From NCBI RefSeq assembly GCF_000746205.1, contig NZ_JQKV01000005.1, positions 1 to 64,000 on the forward strand: a stretch of DNA of 64,000 bases. Reading direction: 5' to 3'. The notes below the pieces were generated by a model that saw only the letters and a program-made list of their open reading frames with translations, was not told the origin of the DNA and searched no databases. Position 1 is the stretch's first letter, and each line of letters begins with the position of its first letter. Both the position numbers and the translations under genes were made by a program. Shown here piece after piece: positions 32,709 to 40,700 of the stretch. Origin of the DNA: Halorubrum sp. BV1. GTDB lineage: Archaea > Halobacteriota > Halobacteria > Halobacteriales > Haloferacaceae.

Positions 32709-34103
32709 ATGCAGGCGACGATAATCGACGGAGTTCTTGAATCCCTCCGTATCGGTGTCGGATTTCTCTGGACGGCGGCGTGGGCGATCATTATGGGCCT
32801 CACGATCACGAGTCTGGTCCAGGTCTACGTCTCGAAGGAGCGGATGGCACAGGAGCTGGGTGACGGAGATCTAACTGGACTTACCAAGGCGACTGTGTTC
32901 GGAGCAGCAAGCAGTGGCTGCAGTTTCGGCGCCGTCGCCATCGGGAAGGGCCTGTTCAAGAAGGGGGCGCACGCGGTGAACTTCCTCGCGTTCATGTTCG
33001 CGTCGACCAACCTCATCGTCGAACTTGGGTTGATGATTCTGATTCTGCTTGGTTGGGAGTTCCTGGTCGCAGAGTTACTCGGTGGACTCATCCTCATCGC
33101 TGTGATGGCCGTCATCGTCCACTTCACGCTCCCCGAGAATCTCTTCGAAGAGGTCCGGGAGACGCTCAACGAGCGCGACCGTGAGGCGGGTGTCAGCGAA
33201 GACCCGACCTGCGGGATGGAAGGCAAAGACGAATACACGCTCATGACCGACGGCGGTGAGACGCTCAAATTCTGCTCGGAGGGCTGTATGGAGACCTATC
33301 GCCAGGAGACGTCGAGTCGCGGTGGGTGGCGTGACGAGTTGCTGTCGTGGGGGGGCTGGTACAAAGTCGGGAATCAGTACCGCAAGGAGTGGTCGATGAT
33401 CTGGAAGGACATCGTCGCTGGCTTCCTTATTTCTGGGTTCGTCATCGTCTTCGTCCCCCAGTGGGTCTGGAACACCCTGTTCATCCAGGGCGACGGGCTG
33501 CTCGTGACCGCGGAGAACGCGATCATGGGTGTCACCATCGCCGTCCTCAGTTTCGTTGGCAGTATGGGCAACGTCCCGTTCGCGGTCGCGCTGTGGGGCG
33601 GTGGCGTCAGCTTCGCCGGGATCATCGCGTTCGTCTACGCCGACCTCATCACGATTCCCGTGCTGAACGTCTACCGGAAGTACTACGGCTGGAAGATCAT
33701 GCTGTACATCCTCGGCGTCTTTTTTGTGACGATGGCGTTCACCGGCTTCCTCATGGAGGTGCTGTTCGACGCGCTGGGTATCGTTCCAGACCTGGCAGGC
33801 GGGGAGACGGCGACCGAGCAGACGTACTTCGAGCTCAACTACACGTTCTATCTCAATATTATCGCTTTCGCACTCTCTGGATTCTTTCTCTACGTTTACC
33901 GGCGCGGACTCGGCGCACCGGGTCAGTATCGTGATCCAGTGTGCGGGATGCGAACCGACGATGAGGCCCCGAGTGCATCCCATGATGGGACGACGTACTA
34001 TTTTTGCTCAAAGAAATGCAAGCGTACGTTCGAAGAAGAACCCACGGAATTTGCTGATCAAAGCCCGCAGATATCGAGCCACGATCACGACCATGACCAC
34101 TGA
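32709..34103 (+). CDS. YHS-domain metal permease (ArsP/DUF318-like), copy 1
   Basis: A 464-residue membrane protein. Two blocks of permease helices each contain the GxxxSxC/SxGNVPF-type signature of the ArsP_1/DUF318 family (FGAASSGCSFGAVAIGKGL and SFVGSMGNVPFAVALW). A YHS/TRASH metal-binding domain lies between them (EDPTCGMEGKDEY ... FCSEGCMETY). A second YHS domain (DPVCGMRTDD ... FCSKKCKRTF) and a HDHDHDH tail end the protein. Such proteins are thought to export or sequester soft metals. It begins the copper/metal cluster that continues to 38415; a paralogue is at 46137-47471 with only one YHS domain. Confidence 0.85.
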   Translation: MQATIIDGVLESLRIGVGFLWTAAWAIIMGLTITSLVQVYVSKERMAQELGDGDLTGLTKATVFGAASSGCSFGAVAIGKGLFKKGAHAVNFLAFMFASTNLIVELGLMILILLGWEFLVAELLGGLILIAVMAVIVHFTLPENLFEEVRETLNERDREAGVSEDPTCGMEGKDEYTLMTDGGETLKFCSEGCMETYRQETSSRGGWRDELLSWGGWYKVGNQYRKEWSMIWKDIVAGFLISGFVIVFVPQWVWNTLFIQGDGLLVTAENAIMGVTIAVLSFVGSMGNVPFAVALWGGGVSFAGIIAFVYADLITIPVLNVYRKYYGWKIMLYILGVFFVTMAFTGFLMEVLFDALGIVPDLAGGETATEQTYFELNYTFYLNIIAFALSGFFLYVYRRGLGAPGQYRDPVCGMRTDDEAPSASHDGTTYYFCSKKCKRTFEEEPTEFADQSPQISSHDHDHDH

Positions 34104-34228
34104 TGATCGCACTGTGGTCCATCCGCTGTGAAGGGGTTCATCATCACAGTTTCAATCCGCAATTGTCACAACTACTGTACCCAAATAAACGGTATGAATA
34201 GTCAAATCTCGCAACTCGGGGCCGTCAT

Positions 34229-34819
34229 ATGAATCGCCGCCGAGCAGATACTGTCGTCGGTGTACTTGTCGGGTTCATTCTCCTGGCCGGCGGGGTACTC
34301 AGTTGGCGAGCCTATCAACAGCGTCGGGCTATCGAGCAATCGATGGGGTCGATGATGGGTTCATCTATGGGGACGATGCACGGCACAGACCCCCTCTGGT
34401 ACGTGGTTGGAACCCTGCTAGTCGCTGGCGTTATCGGTACCGTCTATTACGTGGTCCGGGGAGAACTCACCGATCCAGAAGTGGCTGACACAACGACGCC
34501 TGTCGATTCCGTACAGACATCGGCAACGGCTACGTCGAGGGACGATGAAGCCTCGCCGGCGACGTCTATCAATCCTGAATCGGACCCACAAGCACGCGTT
34601 CTCGATCTCTTACCGGATGATGAACGACGCGTCCTCGAACCCGTCTTGAACTCCCCCGGAATCACGCAGATCGAACTTCGGGATCGATCTGAGTTCTCGA
34701 AGAGTAAAGTGAGCCAGACTGTGAGTTCACTCGAGGAGCGCGGGCTGCTGTATCGGGAACGACAGGGTCGGACCTATCGCGTGTATCCGAGTGATGATCT
34801 ACAGAACCAACAAACCTAG
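34229..34819 (+). CDS. Membrane-anchored winged-helix regulator with Met-rich loop
   Basis: A 196-residue protein with two N-terminal transmembrane helices (VVGVLVGFILLAGGVL and WYVVGTLLVAGVIGTVYYVV). Between them is a short Met-rich loop (MGSMMGSSMGTMHGTD) that would face outside. A disordered Ser/Thr linker and a cytosolic winged HTH follow (SPGITQIELRDRSEFSKSKV, EERGLLYRERQGRTYRVY), like MarR/DUF7343-type domains. The Met loop could sense copper and signal to the HTH across the membrane. This one-component sensor idea is an inference. Confidence 0.72.
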   Translation: MNRRRADTVVGVLVGFILLAGGVLSWRAYQQRRAIEQSMGSMMGSSMGTMHGTDPLWYVVGTLLVAGVIGTVYYVVRGELTDPEVADTTTPVDSVQTSATATSRDDEASPATSINPESDPQARVLDLLPDDERRVLEPVLNSPGITQIELRDRSEFSKSKVSQTVSSLEERGLLYRERQGRTYRVYPSDDLQNQQT

Positions 34820-34844
34820 AACTTCATACACACACTACCCCATC

Positions 34845-35549
34845 ATGCCACAAGCAACACTCGAAAGCGATCATGTGAGCCGACTTCTCAAGTCAAGCAC
34901 GTGGCTGAATCTCCTCCTCGCCGCACAGTTGATTGCCGGGCTGGTGTATGCATTTTTCACAGGAGATATGGGGAGTCGGTGGACCCATTTCGTCCTTCCG
35001 TTCATTTGGTTCACCGCCTCACTCTGGGTGATCTGGCACACCCGACCTGAGACGACACGTCGCGTGTATCGTCTTGGTGCCGCACTTGTCGTTGCTCTAT
35101 ACCTCATCGTGATGTTTTATTTTTCAGGATTACTTGGACCGAGCACCTCTCATTTCGGACAGCTCACTGGACCAAACGGCTTCGGAATAACGTGGGGTCG
35201 ATCTTTGGGGTGGAGTCCGGTCTTCATCTATACAGGTGACCTGATCACGGTCTCGCTCATTCCTTATCAGGCGGTTGGCCTGTTCGCGCTGGCGTATCTC
35301 GTCTATGATGCGTTGCTTGATTTCTCGCAGTCGGCGGTCGGAGGAATTGTCGGGATTGTAGCGTGTCCTGCCTGCGTTAGTCCGTTGTTTGCTGTTCTAC
35401 TTGCAGGCGGACTAAGTGGTTCTTCAACGATGCTATTGCTTGGTGCGTATGGCTACGAGATTGCGACCATTCTGTTTCTCGTGACGATTGGAATCCTCTA
35501 CCATCGTCAGGCACTCACGAGGCAGTATCACCAGTTCCGAGGGAACTGA
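34845..35549 (+). CDS. Multi-pass membrane protein with CPACVSP motif, function unknown
   Basis: A 234-residue protein with about six transmembrane helices. The helix GIVGIVACPACVSPLFAVLL carries a CxxC within the membrane, a pattern found in copper- or haem-related and redox membrane proteins. It continues with GGLSGSSTMLLLGAYGYEI. Start ATG 34845 (MPQATLESD) follows the regulator by 25 bases, suggesting one operon with it and the YHS permease. I recall similar haloarchaeal proteins as uncharacterised DUF families. Confidence 0.65.
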   Translation: MPQATLESDHVSRLLKSSTWLNLLLAAQLIAGLVYAFFTGDMGSRWTHFVLPFIWFTASLWVIWHTRPETTRRVYRLGAALVVALYLIVMFYFSGLLGPSTSHFGQLTGPNGFGITWGRSLGWSPVFIYTGDLITVSLIPYQAVGLFALAYLVYDALLDFSQSAVGGIVGIVACPACVSPLFAVLLAGGLSGSSTMLLLGAYGYEIATILFLVTIGILYHRQALTRQYHQFRGN

Positions 35550-35821
35550 CCCATCTCGTTCGTGGTTAGCAATACCTGAGCCTCCCTCGCCGCCTGAACC
35601 GTGGTTATTGTCTGGATCGCCGCAATGAGGTGAACAGTCTCGACGGATCCCCTTTGCTCTCACCATTCCTCTGATCCTCTCGAATTCGGCAGGTATGAAC
35701 GATCCTGTCAGTAGAAAACGTTTAGATGGCGTTATAGACGTTCTTGAACGCTCTCCTGTTTGAGTTCATTCCCACGAAGATAACTCCGAACCCACCGTAT
35801 GACTACGTGAGGCGAAAGACA

Positions 35822-36139
35822 ATGACCAACCGAAACCTCGGACGATGGTTGCTCGTGGCGCTCGCGATTGTCGGACTCGCGTTTGCCGCCCCGGTAGTTA
35901 GCGCACACGGTGACGAACCGATCCAGGGGAACAAGACGGCAGCTGAAGGGACGCCAGCCGATGGTAGTGCAGCAGACTGGGCGGCCTGGATGGAAGGTCA
36001 CATGACCGACTACATGGGCCCGAATGCCGTTGACGAGATGGAAGCGCACATGGGCGTGACCGTCGACGAGATGGCCCAAGATATGGCGGACGACAATCAC
36101 ACCGCGACGGGGATGAACGGACAGGGGTACGGCTGCTAA
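35822..36139 (+). CDS. Secreted Met/Asp-rich small protein
   Basis: A 105-residue protein with a Sec-like signal (LGRWLLVALAIVGLAFAAPVVSAHG) and a short mature part rich in Met, Asp, His and Glu (WMEGHMTDYMGP, DEMEAHMGVTVDEM). It ends in GQGYGC. Start ATG at 35822. The composition suggests an extracellular metal-binding (copper?) protein. It sits among metal genes. No family name recognised. Confidence 0.6.
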   Translation: MTNRNLGRWLLVALAIVGLAFAAPVVSAHGDEPIQGNKTAAEGTPADGSAADWAAWMEGHMTDYMGPNAVDEMEAHMGVTVDEMAQDMADDNHTATGMNGQGYGC

Positions 36140-36202
36140 CGATCCCTGTTCGGATCCTCGTCTGACACGATAGATATTCGACTTACTGACTCAACGATCA
36201 CA

Positions 36203-36550
36203 ATGACACACTACACCAACACTCTCGGGCGGACGACTCGTCGAATCGCAATACTAGCGGTTCCGCTGTTGATTGTAGCAACGGGCACCGCAGCGGCTCA
36301 CGGTGGTGGAGGCTACGGCGGCGGTATGATGGGTAGCGGCGGTTGGGGGGTCTTCAGCGGTGGAATGGGCCTCTGGAGCTTCCTTTGGATGGGGCTCCTA
36401 ATCGTCGTCCCGCTCTATCTCGTCTACTCACTCCTCAACAGAGATTCTGAGAGGAGTGATAGTCGGCCGCTTTCGGTTCTTCGTGAGCGTTACGCTCGCG
36501 GTGAACTCTCCGATGAAGAGTTCGAACGTCGACGAAAGCAACTCGAGTAG
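36203..36550 (+). CDS. SHOCT-domain membrane protein with Gly/Met-rich loop
   Basis: A 115-residue protein with a signal/anchor helix (IAILAVPLLIVATGTAAAHG), a GGGGYGGGMMGSGGWG segment, a second helix (LWMGLLIVVPLYLVYSLL) and a C-terminal SHOCT motif (RERYARGELSDEEFERR). The His/Met/Gly segment directly after cleavage could bind copper. SHOCT motifs form short helical oligomerisation modules. Two more proteins in the next 2 kb share this tail. Confidence 0.75.
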   Translation: MTHYTNTLGRTTRRIAILAVPLLIVATGTAAAHGGGGYGGGMMGSGGWGVFSGGMGLWSFLWMGLLIVVPLYLVYSLLNRDSERSDSRPLSVLRERYARGELSDEEFERRRKQLE

Positions 36551-36625
36551 TGCCCATGACCGAAATAGAAGGAGCATCGTCGAGAAAAAATTCTCGTCTG
36601 CCAGTTGGGGCGACGGGACCGAACG

Positions 36626-36633
36626 CTTAAGTG
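36626..36633 (+). promoter_or_regulatory. TATA-like element of the DUF302 gene
   Basis: CTTAAGTG is centred about 27 bases before the ATG at 36656, consistent with a leaderless start and against the upstream frame start at 36605. Confidence 0.5.
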
Positions 36634-36655
36634 CGTTTACAGGATACAGTATTAC

Positions 36656-37072
36656 ATGGTTTACACAATACAAACCAAGATTGATGGAGAGTTCGACGAT
36701 GTCGTCGACGCAACGGATGCCGCGCTCAAAGACGAGGGATTCGGTGTTCTCTGTGACATCGACATTCAGGCGACGCTCAAGGAGAAACTCGGCGAGGAGT
36801 TCCGCCAGTATCGCATCCTCGGTGCGTGCAATCCTCCGCTGGCATACGAAGGGTTGAGTGCAGAAACTGAACTCGGTGCGCTCTTGCCCTGTAACGTCAT
36901 CGTCTACGAGAACGATGACGGCGTCATCGTGGTGAGTGCGGTCGACCCGGAACAGTTAGTCGGGATCGCTGATAACGACGCGCTTGACTCCGTCGCGACC
37001 GAGGTCAGCGAACGATTCGATCGCGTACTGGCAGCCGTAACTGACGAGTTCGGATCCGCATCGGAGGCCTGA
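36656..37072 (+). CDS. DUF302 family protein
   Basis: A 138-residue soluble protein with the DUF302 core: TKIDGEFDDVVDATDAALKD, EGFGVLCDIDIQATLKEKLG, RILGACNPPLAYEGL, and LLPCNVIVYENDDG. The structural fold is known for the family, but the role is not. DUF302 genes often sit with heavy-metal and sulfur-related operons. Cys residues in the GAC, LLPC and VLC positions could bind metal or haem. Start ATG 36656 from TATA spacing. Confidence 0.85.
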   Translation: MVYTIQTKIDGEFDDVVDATDAALKDEGFGVLCDIDIQATLKEKLGEEFRQYRILGACNPPLAYEGLSAETELGALLPCNVIVYENDDGVIVVSAVDPEQLVGIADNDALDSVATEVSERFDRVLAAVTDEFGSASEA

Positions 37073-37078
37073 TCTCTG

Positions 37079-37432
37079 ATGGCATCATCGGATCAACTGG
37101 ATACGACGACGATACTGCTCATCGTCCTCGGAGCGTTCATCCTCCTTCCCTTGCTCACAATGGGTATGGGGTTCGGTGGGATGATGGGATACGGAGGAAT
37201 GATGGGCCAGTACGGTACCACAGGTGGTTGGTGGCCCCTCATCGGGATGCTCGTCCCGGTCATCTTCCTCCTTGCGCTTCTGGGCGGTGGATATCTCATC
37301 TTCCGGCGGATGAGCGAGACACAGACGTCTCATAATCCCGCGATGGAAGAGTTACGTCTGGCGTACGCTCGTGGCGATCTCACGGACGAAGAGTTCGAAG
37401 CCCGACGAGAAAAGCTCGAACAATCAGAGTGA
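37079..37432 (+). CDS. SHOCT-domain membrane protein with Met-rich loop
   Basis: A 117-residue protein with two helices (ILLIVLGAFILLPLLTMGMG and LIGMLVPVIFLLALLGGGYL). Between them is the methionine-rich loop GFGGMMGYGGMMGQYGTTGG, and a C-terminal SHOCT motif (LAYARGDLTDEEFEARREKL) follows. It starts 6 bases after the DUF302 stop, so both form an operon. A broken relative lies at 28916-29214. The Met cluster is a candidate Cu(I) site. Confidence 0.75.
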   Translation: MASSDQLDTTTILLIVLGAFILLPLLTMGMGFGGMMGYGGMMGQYGTTGGWWPLIGMLVPVIFLLALLGGGYLIFRRMSETQTSHNPAMEELRLAYARGDLTDEEFEARREKLEQSE

Positions 37433-37659
37433 CCACTACCTAAACCGCGTTTCACCCGTTTGAACACCTGCGGATCGACTCGAGGGTATCGAAACCTACC
37501 GTTCGGCAGCATCGTTCCGTTACATCGAAATGGTGTGCTCGATTCAGCATATGGTTATGAGTAGTAATGGGAACAAACGACAAGTTCGGAGTGAGCCACG
37601 TCCGAAGTCTTCGCACCAGTATCGCGCGTAGCTACCCCCTGACGAATGATACAGACCAC

Positions 37660-38415
37660 ATGACACATCACAGCCGACGTCAATTCTTAGGCATTGTCGG
37701 TGCCAGCGCAGTCGCCAGCACCGGCTTTGCTCAGTCAGCGAACGCACAGGAGACGCCCATCGTGGAGATGGGAAACAATTACTTCGACCCAATCGGCCTA
37801 CGTGTTGATCCCGGGACAACCGTTCAATTTGAACTCGCAGCGGGGGCACATTCCGCTACGGCGTACGCAGATCGTATTCCGGAGGGCGCTTCCGCCTTCG
37901 ATAGTGGGACGATCTCAGACGGGAGCTTCGAATATACGTTCGAAACGCCAGGGACGTATGATTACTACTGCATCCCGCACAAGTCGATTGGGATGGTCGG
38001 ACGGATCGTAGTTGGCAGTCCTGGCGGACCGGCAGAGGAGGATTCAATCCCGGATGGAGAGGTCCCATCGAGTGAGGCGATTGTTGACCAGGGTACAGTC
38101 GCCTACGGCTCAAGCAGCGATGGAAGCGGGAATACTGGTGGTGGAATGATGGGACGAGGTGGTTCTGGAATGATGAGTGGCCGCAACGGAGGTGGAGTTG
38201 GAGGGCTACCAGCTGTTGGTGGCGTACTCGGAATGCTGGGCGTTCTCGGTGGCGGGCTCTACTGGCTTGGAAACCAAAAATCTCCTCAATCGACTACCGA
38301 CGACTCAGCCAGAAAAACGCTCCAGAACCGCTATGCCAGGGGCGAAATTGACGAGGAGGAGTATAGACGTCGCCGTGAGCGATTAGATGCTACTGATGAG
38401 GACATCTCCAACTGA
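37660..38415 (+). CDS. Halocyanin-type cupredoxin fused to a SHOCT tail
   Basis: A 251-residue secreted protein. A Tat-like signal (SRRQFLGIVGASAVA) leads to a cupredoxin domain with all type-1 copper ligands: His in AGAHSATAYAD and the C-x-x-H-x4-M of YCIPHKSIGM. Then come a Gly/Met-rich linker (GGGMMGRGGSGMMSGRNGGG), a transmembrane helix (AVGGVLGMLGVLGGGLYWLG) and a SHOCT motif (RYARGEIDEEEYRRRRERLD). Start ATG 37660 was set at the Tat signal; the longer frame from 37567 would bury it. The fusion ties a blue-copper electron carrier to the SHOCT protein group next door. Confidence 0.85.
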   Translation: MTHHSRRQFLGIVGASAVASTGFAQSANAQETPIVEMGNNYFDPIGLRVDPGTTVQFELAAGAHSATAYADRIPEGASAFDSGTISDGSFEYTFETPGTYDYYCIPHKSIGMVGRIVVGSPGGPAEEDSIPDGEVPSSEAIVDQGTVAYGSSSDGSGNTGGGMMGRGGSGMMSGRNGGGVGGLPAVGGVLGMLGVLGGGLYWLGNQKSPQSTTDDSARKTLQNRYARGEIDEEEYRRRRERLDATDEDISN

Positions 38416-38550
38416 TTGCCACCGTGAGAGGGTGAACTCACCGGGGTCAAGTGATTCGGGGATTAGAGAATACCGCCCTCACCGATACCTTTGATTTCAG
38501 AACGATCCCGTGACCTGTTTTGTTTTATTTATGACTGATTTCTCTTGTGA

Positions 38551-38865
38551 TCAACTCGCCTGTGTGGCTCGGTAGTAAACACCAATTGCGAGCACGGCTA
38601 CGAGGAGAAGATATCCAGTAGCCCACACCAACGAGAGAGCCGTATCTACGTCGGTTGTGAGTCCGGTATCGACCATTACACGGACTGGCCAATAGCCCGG
38701 AAAGAGTTTCATCCACCAATCAGGTTCAGATTGAATAAACAGCGGATCCTGAAACAGTCCGATATCGAGCATCGGGAGAATCAGCATCAGCCACATCCCG
38801 GCTAGGCGGTTGAAGACGGCCCCGACGAGCATCCCGATGAGACCATACGTGACCGAGACCGAGAG
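38551..38865 (-). pseudogene. C-terminal fragment of an ABC-2-type permease
   Basis: The minus-strand frame encodes VSVTYGLIGMLVGAVFNRLA, WLMLILPMLDIGLFQDPLF, KLFPGYWPVRVMVDTGLT and LVWATGYLLLVAVLAIGVYY, typical for the end of an ABC-2 exporter permease. Upstream of about residue 33 it switches into DNA belonging to another gene (the MetB fragment), so only the last ~105 codons remain. The frame continues to 38961 only by chance. Confidence 0.65.
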
Positions 38866-39285
38866 GCGGTCTCCTCGGCGACGGAAGTCGTATGGCTCGC
38901 GACGCCGACGAATCCACTTATGCAGGTCGTCGATATCGCGGAGATCGCCGAAATCGCACACGAGTACGGCGCTCTCTGTACCGTGGACAACACGTTCGCG
39001 ACACCGTATCTCCAGCGCCCATTAGAGTTAGGCGCAGATATCGTCGCTCATTCGTTGACGAAGTACCTCGGCGGTCACTCCGATGTCGTCGGCGGCGCCT
39101 TGGTCACGGACGACGAAGGCTTGGACGAGCAGTTGGGGTTCTACCAGAACAGCGTGGGAGCGACACCGGACCCGTTCGCGTGCTTCCTCGTCCTTCGCGG
39201 AACGAAGACGCTCCCCATCCGGATGGACCGACACAGTGGGAACGCCCGCGACCTTGCGGCGTGGCTCGACGATCATCAGTCACTC
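38866..39285 (+). pseudogene. Internal fragment of a cystathionine gamma-synthase/lyase (MetB family)
   Basis: The plus strand encodes the central part of a PLP enzyme: VVWLATPTNPLMQVVDIAEI, ALCTVDNTFATPYLQRPLE, the PLP-lysine motif VAHSLTKYLGGHSDVVGGA and GFYQNSVGATPDPF. Both ends are missing: left is ABC permease DNA, right is a UspA fragment. A frame starting at 38920 remains open for 181 codons but fuses unrelated pieces. Confidence 0.8.
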
Positions 39286-39653
39286 ACGCTCTTGATTTGG
39301 CTCGGACGTACGATCCGACACCTCATGCCCTCTACATTGTGGATAGAGGTGCCTACGCGTCTCGTCCGGAATGGACGTGGGACAAACTGCAGCAAGTATT
39401 GGAGCAAAACGGAGAGACTGTCGTCGAAAATGTCCAGTCCCGGGCAGCTGCCGACGATGTTTTAGTCGTTGCTGAGATCACTCACGCCGTTCCTCATCAG
39501 GCAATAAGGAAATACTGGATCAACACGGGAACGACCTCGTCGTGATGGGAACACACGGACGATCCGGCCTTTCACGACGGCTCCTCGGAAGTGTGATCGA
39601 ACAGGATCTCCGGAACTCAGATGAGCTCATTTTAACCATTCGAGGAGTATAGC
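39286..39653 (+). pseudogene. UspA family remnant
   Basis: After the MetB fragment comes a frame with LDLARTYDPTPHALYIVDRG, LQQVLEQNGETVVENVQSRA and DDVLVVAEITHAVPHQAI. A frameshift near 39505 leads to the family end motif VVMGTHGRSGLSRRLLGSVI and the stop at about 39653. N-terminus and frame are lost, so this is a decayed universal stress protein gene. Confidence 0.75.
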
Positions 39654-39664
39654 CGTGGCTCGAG

Positions 39665-39940
39665 CTACCAGCGAAGTGAGATGAGAAGCACCACGAATCC
39701 GAGACCGATGGCGACCGATTCGATGATATGGACGAAAGCGAGATCGAGCCCCCCGAACTCGAACAGTACTCCTTCGATGAACACACCGAGGGTGATGATC
39801 CCGAATCCGATTGCAGCGTTTCTCATATAGTACGTCCTCGTTCGTCGATACGCCTTGAAACTGTAGTACGTGATCAGAATACCGAGGCCAAGGACAGCCA
39901 AGCGGACGGCCACGAGAACGGCTGTTGTCGTATCCACCAT
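39665..39940 (-). CDS. Small DUF7521-like membrane protein, copy 2
   Basis: A 91-residue protein with three hydrophobic helices (TTAVLVAVRLAVLGLGILIT, IGFGIITLGVFIEGVLFEF, IIESVAIGLGFVVLLIS) and a YRRTRTYYMRNAAIGF cytosolic link. It is a tandem paralogue of the next gene upstream (39944-40231), sharing the pattern Y..YRR....M....GF.II..G...EG.LF. It is the third gene of an HTH-membrane-membrane operon. Function unknown. Confidence 0.7.
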   Translation of the reverse strand: MVDTTTAVLVAVRLAVLGLGILITYYSFKAYRRTRTYYMRNAAIGFGIITLGVFIEGVLFEFGGLDLAFVHIIESVAIGLGFVVLLISLRW

Positions 39941-39943
39941 TAG

Positions 39944-40231
39944 TCAGTCCTCCAGTTTCTGCGGGTCACGTCCGTATAGAGCGTAGAGGATCGTAAGCAT
40001 GCCAATCGCGACGATGGTTGTTGCCACCGTTCCCGCATTATGTAAGGTCAGGCCAACCACGTCGAACAAGATTCCTTCGACGATTGCGCCGAAGCTGATA
40101 ATGGCGAACCCGACCGCGAGGTACAGCATCGATTGACTGTTGCTACGTCGGTACCCTCGATAGGCCTGATAGGCGATCACGAATCCCAGAACCATTGTGA
40201 CGAGCTTTGCGACGATGAGTCCGGGGTGCAT
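39944..40231 (-). CDS. Small DUF7521-like membrane protein, copy 1
   Basis: A 95-residue protein with three hydrophobic helices (IVAKLVTMVLGFVIAYQAY, LAVGFAIISFGAIVEGILFD, TTIVAIGMLTILYALYG) and GYRRSNSQSMLYLAVGF between. The start ATG at 40229-40231 (MHPGLIVAK) lies 2 bases after the stop of the HTH gene. Haloarchaea often have an ArsR-like regulator followed by such tandem membrane proteins. The signal or substrate is unknown. Confidence 0.7.
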   Translation of the reverse strand: MHPGLIVAKLVTMVLGFVIAYQAYRGYRRSNSQSMLYLAVGFAIISFGAIVEGILFDVVGLTLHNAGTVATTIVAIGMLTILYALYGRDPQKLED

Positions 40232-40233
40232 GG

Positions 40234-40584
40234 TTATTCGTTCCTCATTGTGTTCCACAACCGAGCAAATCTGTCGGGCGCGTCTTCTCGAAGTTCGATA
40301 CGGACGTCGAATCCTGATTCGAGGAGCTGGACCTCGACGCGGTCGAGTTGGGCTTCGTATTCACTGTAATGATGACCGTCGGGATCAACGTGCGTTCGCT
40401 CGATAAGCAGATCGTACTCCAGTAACGTGTTGACCCGTCTGGAAACTGTCGAGACTGACATGTCACACTCTTCGCTGAGTTCCTTGGCGGACAGATGTTT
40501 TCGGCGAGTCGACTCGAGGATCGCGCGTGCATAGTCGTCGTCAAGGATTTCGAGAATCCTCGAGATATCTCGCTCCTCACTCAC
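40234..40584 (-). CDS. ArsR/HTH_20-type transcriptional regulator
   Basis: A 116-residue winged-helix protein. LDDDYARAILESTRRKHLSA and KELSEECDMSVSTVSRRVNT form the HTH, and LIERTHVDPDGHHYSEYEAQ the wing. No clear Cys metal-binding pattern is present, so it may sense membrane or other signals rather than metals. GTG start at 40582-40584, 26 bases after a good TATA box, making it leaderless. It heads the operon with two membrane proteins and is divergent from the halocyanin at 40701. Confidence 0.82.
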   Translation of the reverse strand: MSEERDISRILEILDDDYARAILESTRRKHLSAKELSEECDMSVSTVSRRVNTLLEYDLLIERTHVDPDGHHYSEYEAQLDRVEVQLLESGFDVRIELREDAPDRFARLWNTMRNE

Positions 40585-40606
40585 AATCCGTGTTGTTGTG
40601 GGTGGG

Positions 40607-40614
40607 TATATAAA
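40607..40614 (-). promoter_or_regulatory. TATA box of the HTH-membrane protein operon
   Basis: TTTATATA on the minus strand is centred about 26 bases before the GTG start of the HTH gene. Confidence 0.65.
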
Positions 40615-40624
40615 GAAACGCCGA

Positions 40625-40641
40625 TTTGCTGACCCAGCAAA
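40625..40641. promoter_or_regulatory. Dyad TTTGCTG-ACC-CAGCAAA between divergent genes
   Basis: A perfect 7-bp-arm inverted repeat in the intergenic region between the HTH regulator and the halocyanin, next to the regulator's TATA box. It is a candidate operator through which the regulator controls both directions. Confidence 0.5.
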
Positions 40642-40700
40642 TCTGCTTTCCGGATTATATGCCCAGCCCGTGTAGGTTCACCTGTAAGGTGACCGATGGC

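Noticed and set aside
38920..39465. 181-codon open frame as an intact enzyme
   Set aside because: It fuses the middle of a MetB-type enzyme to unrelated UspA DNA; both ends of the enzyme are missing.
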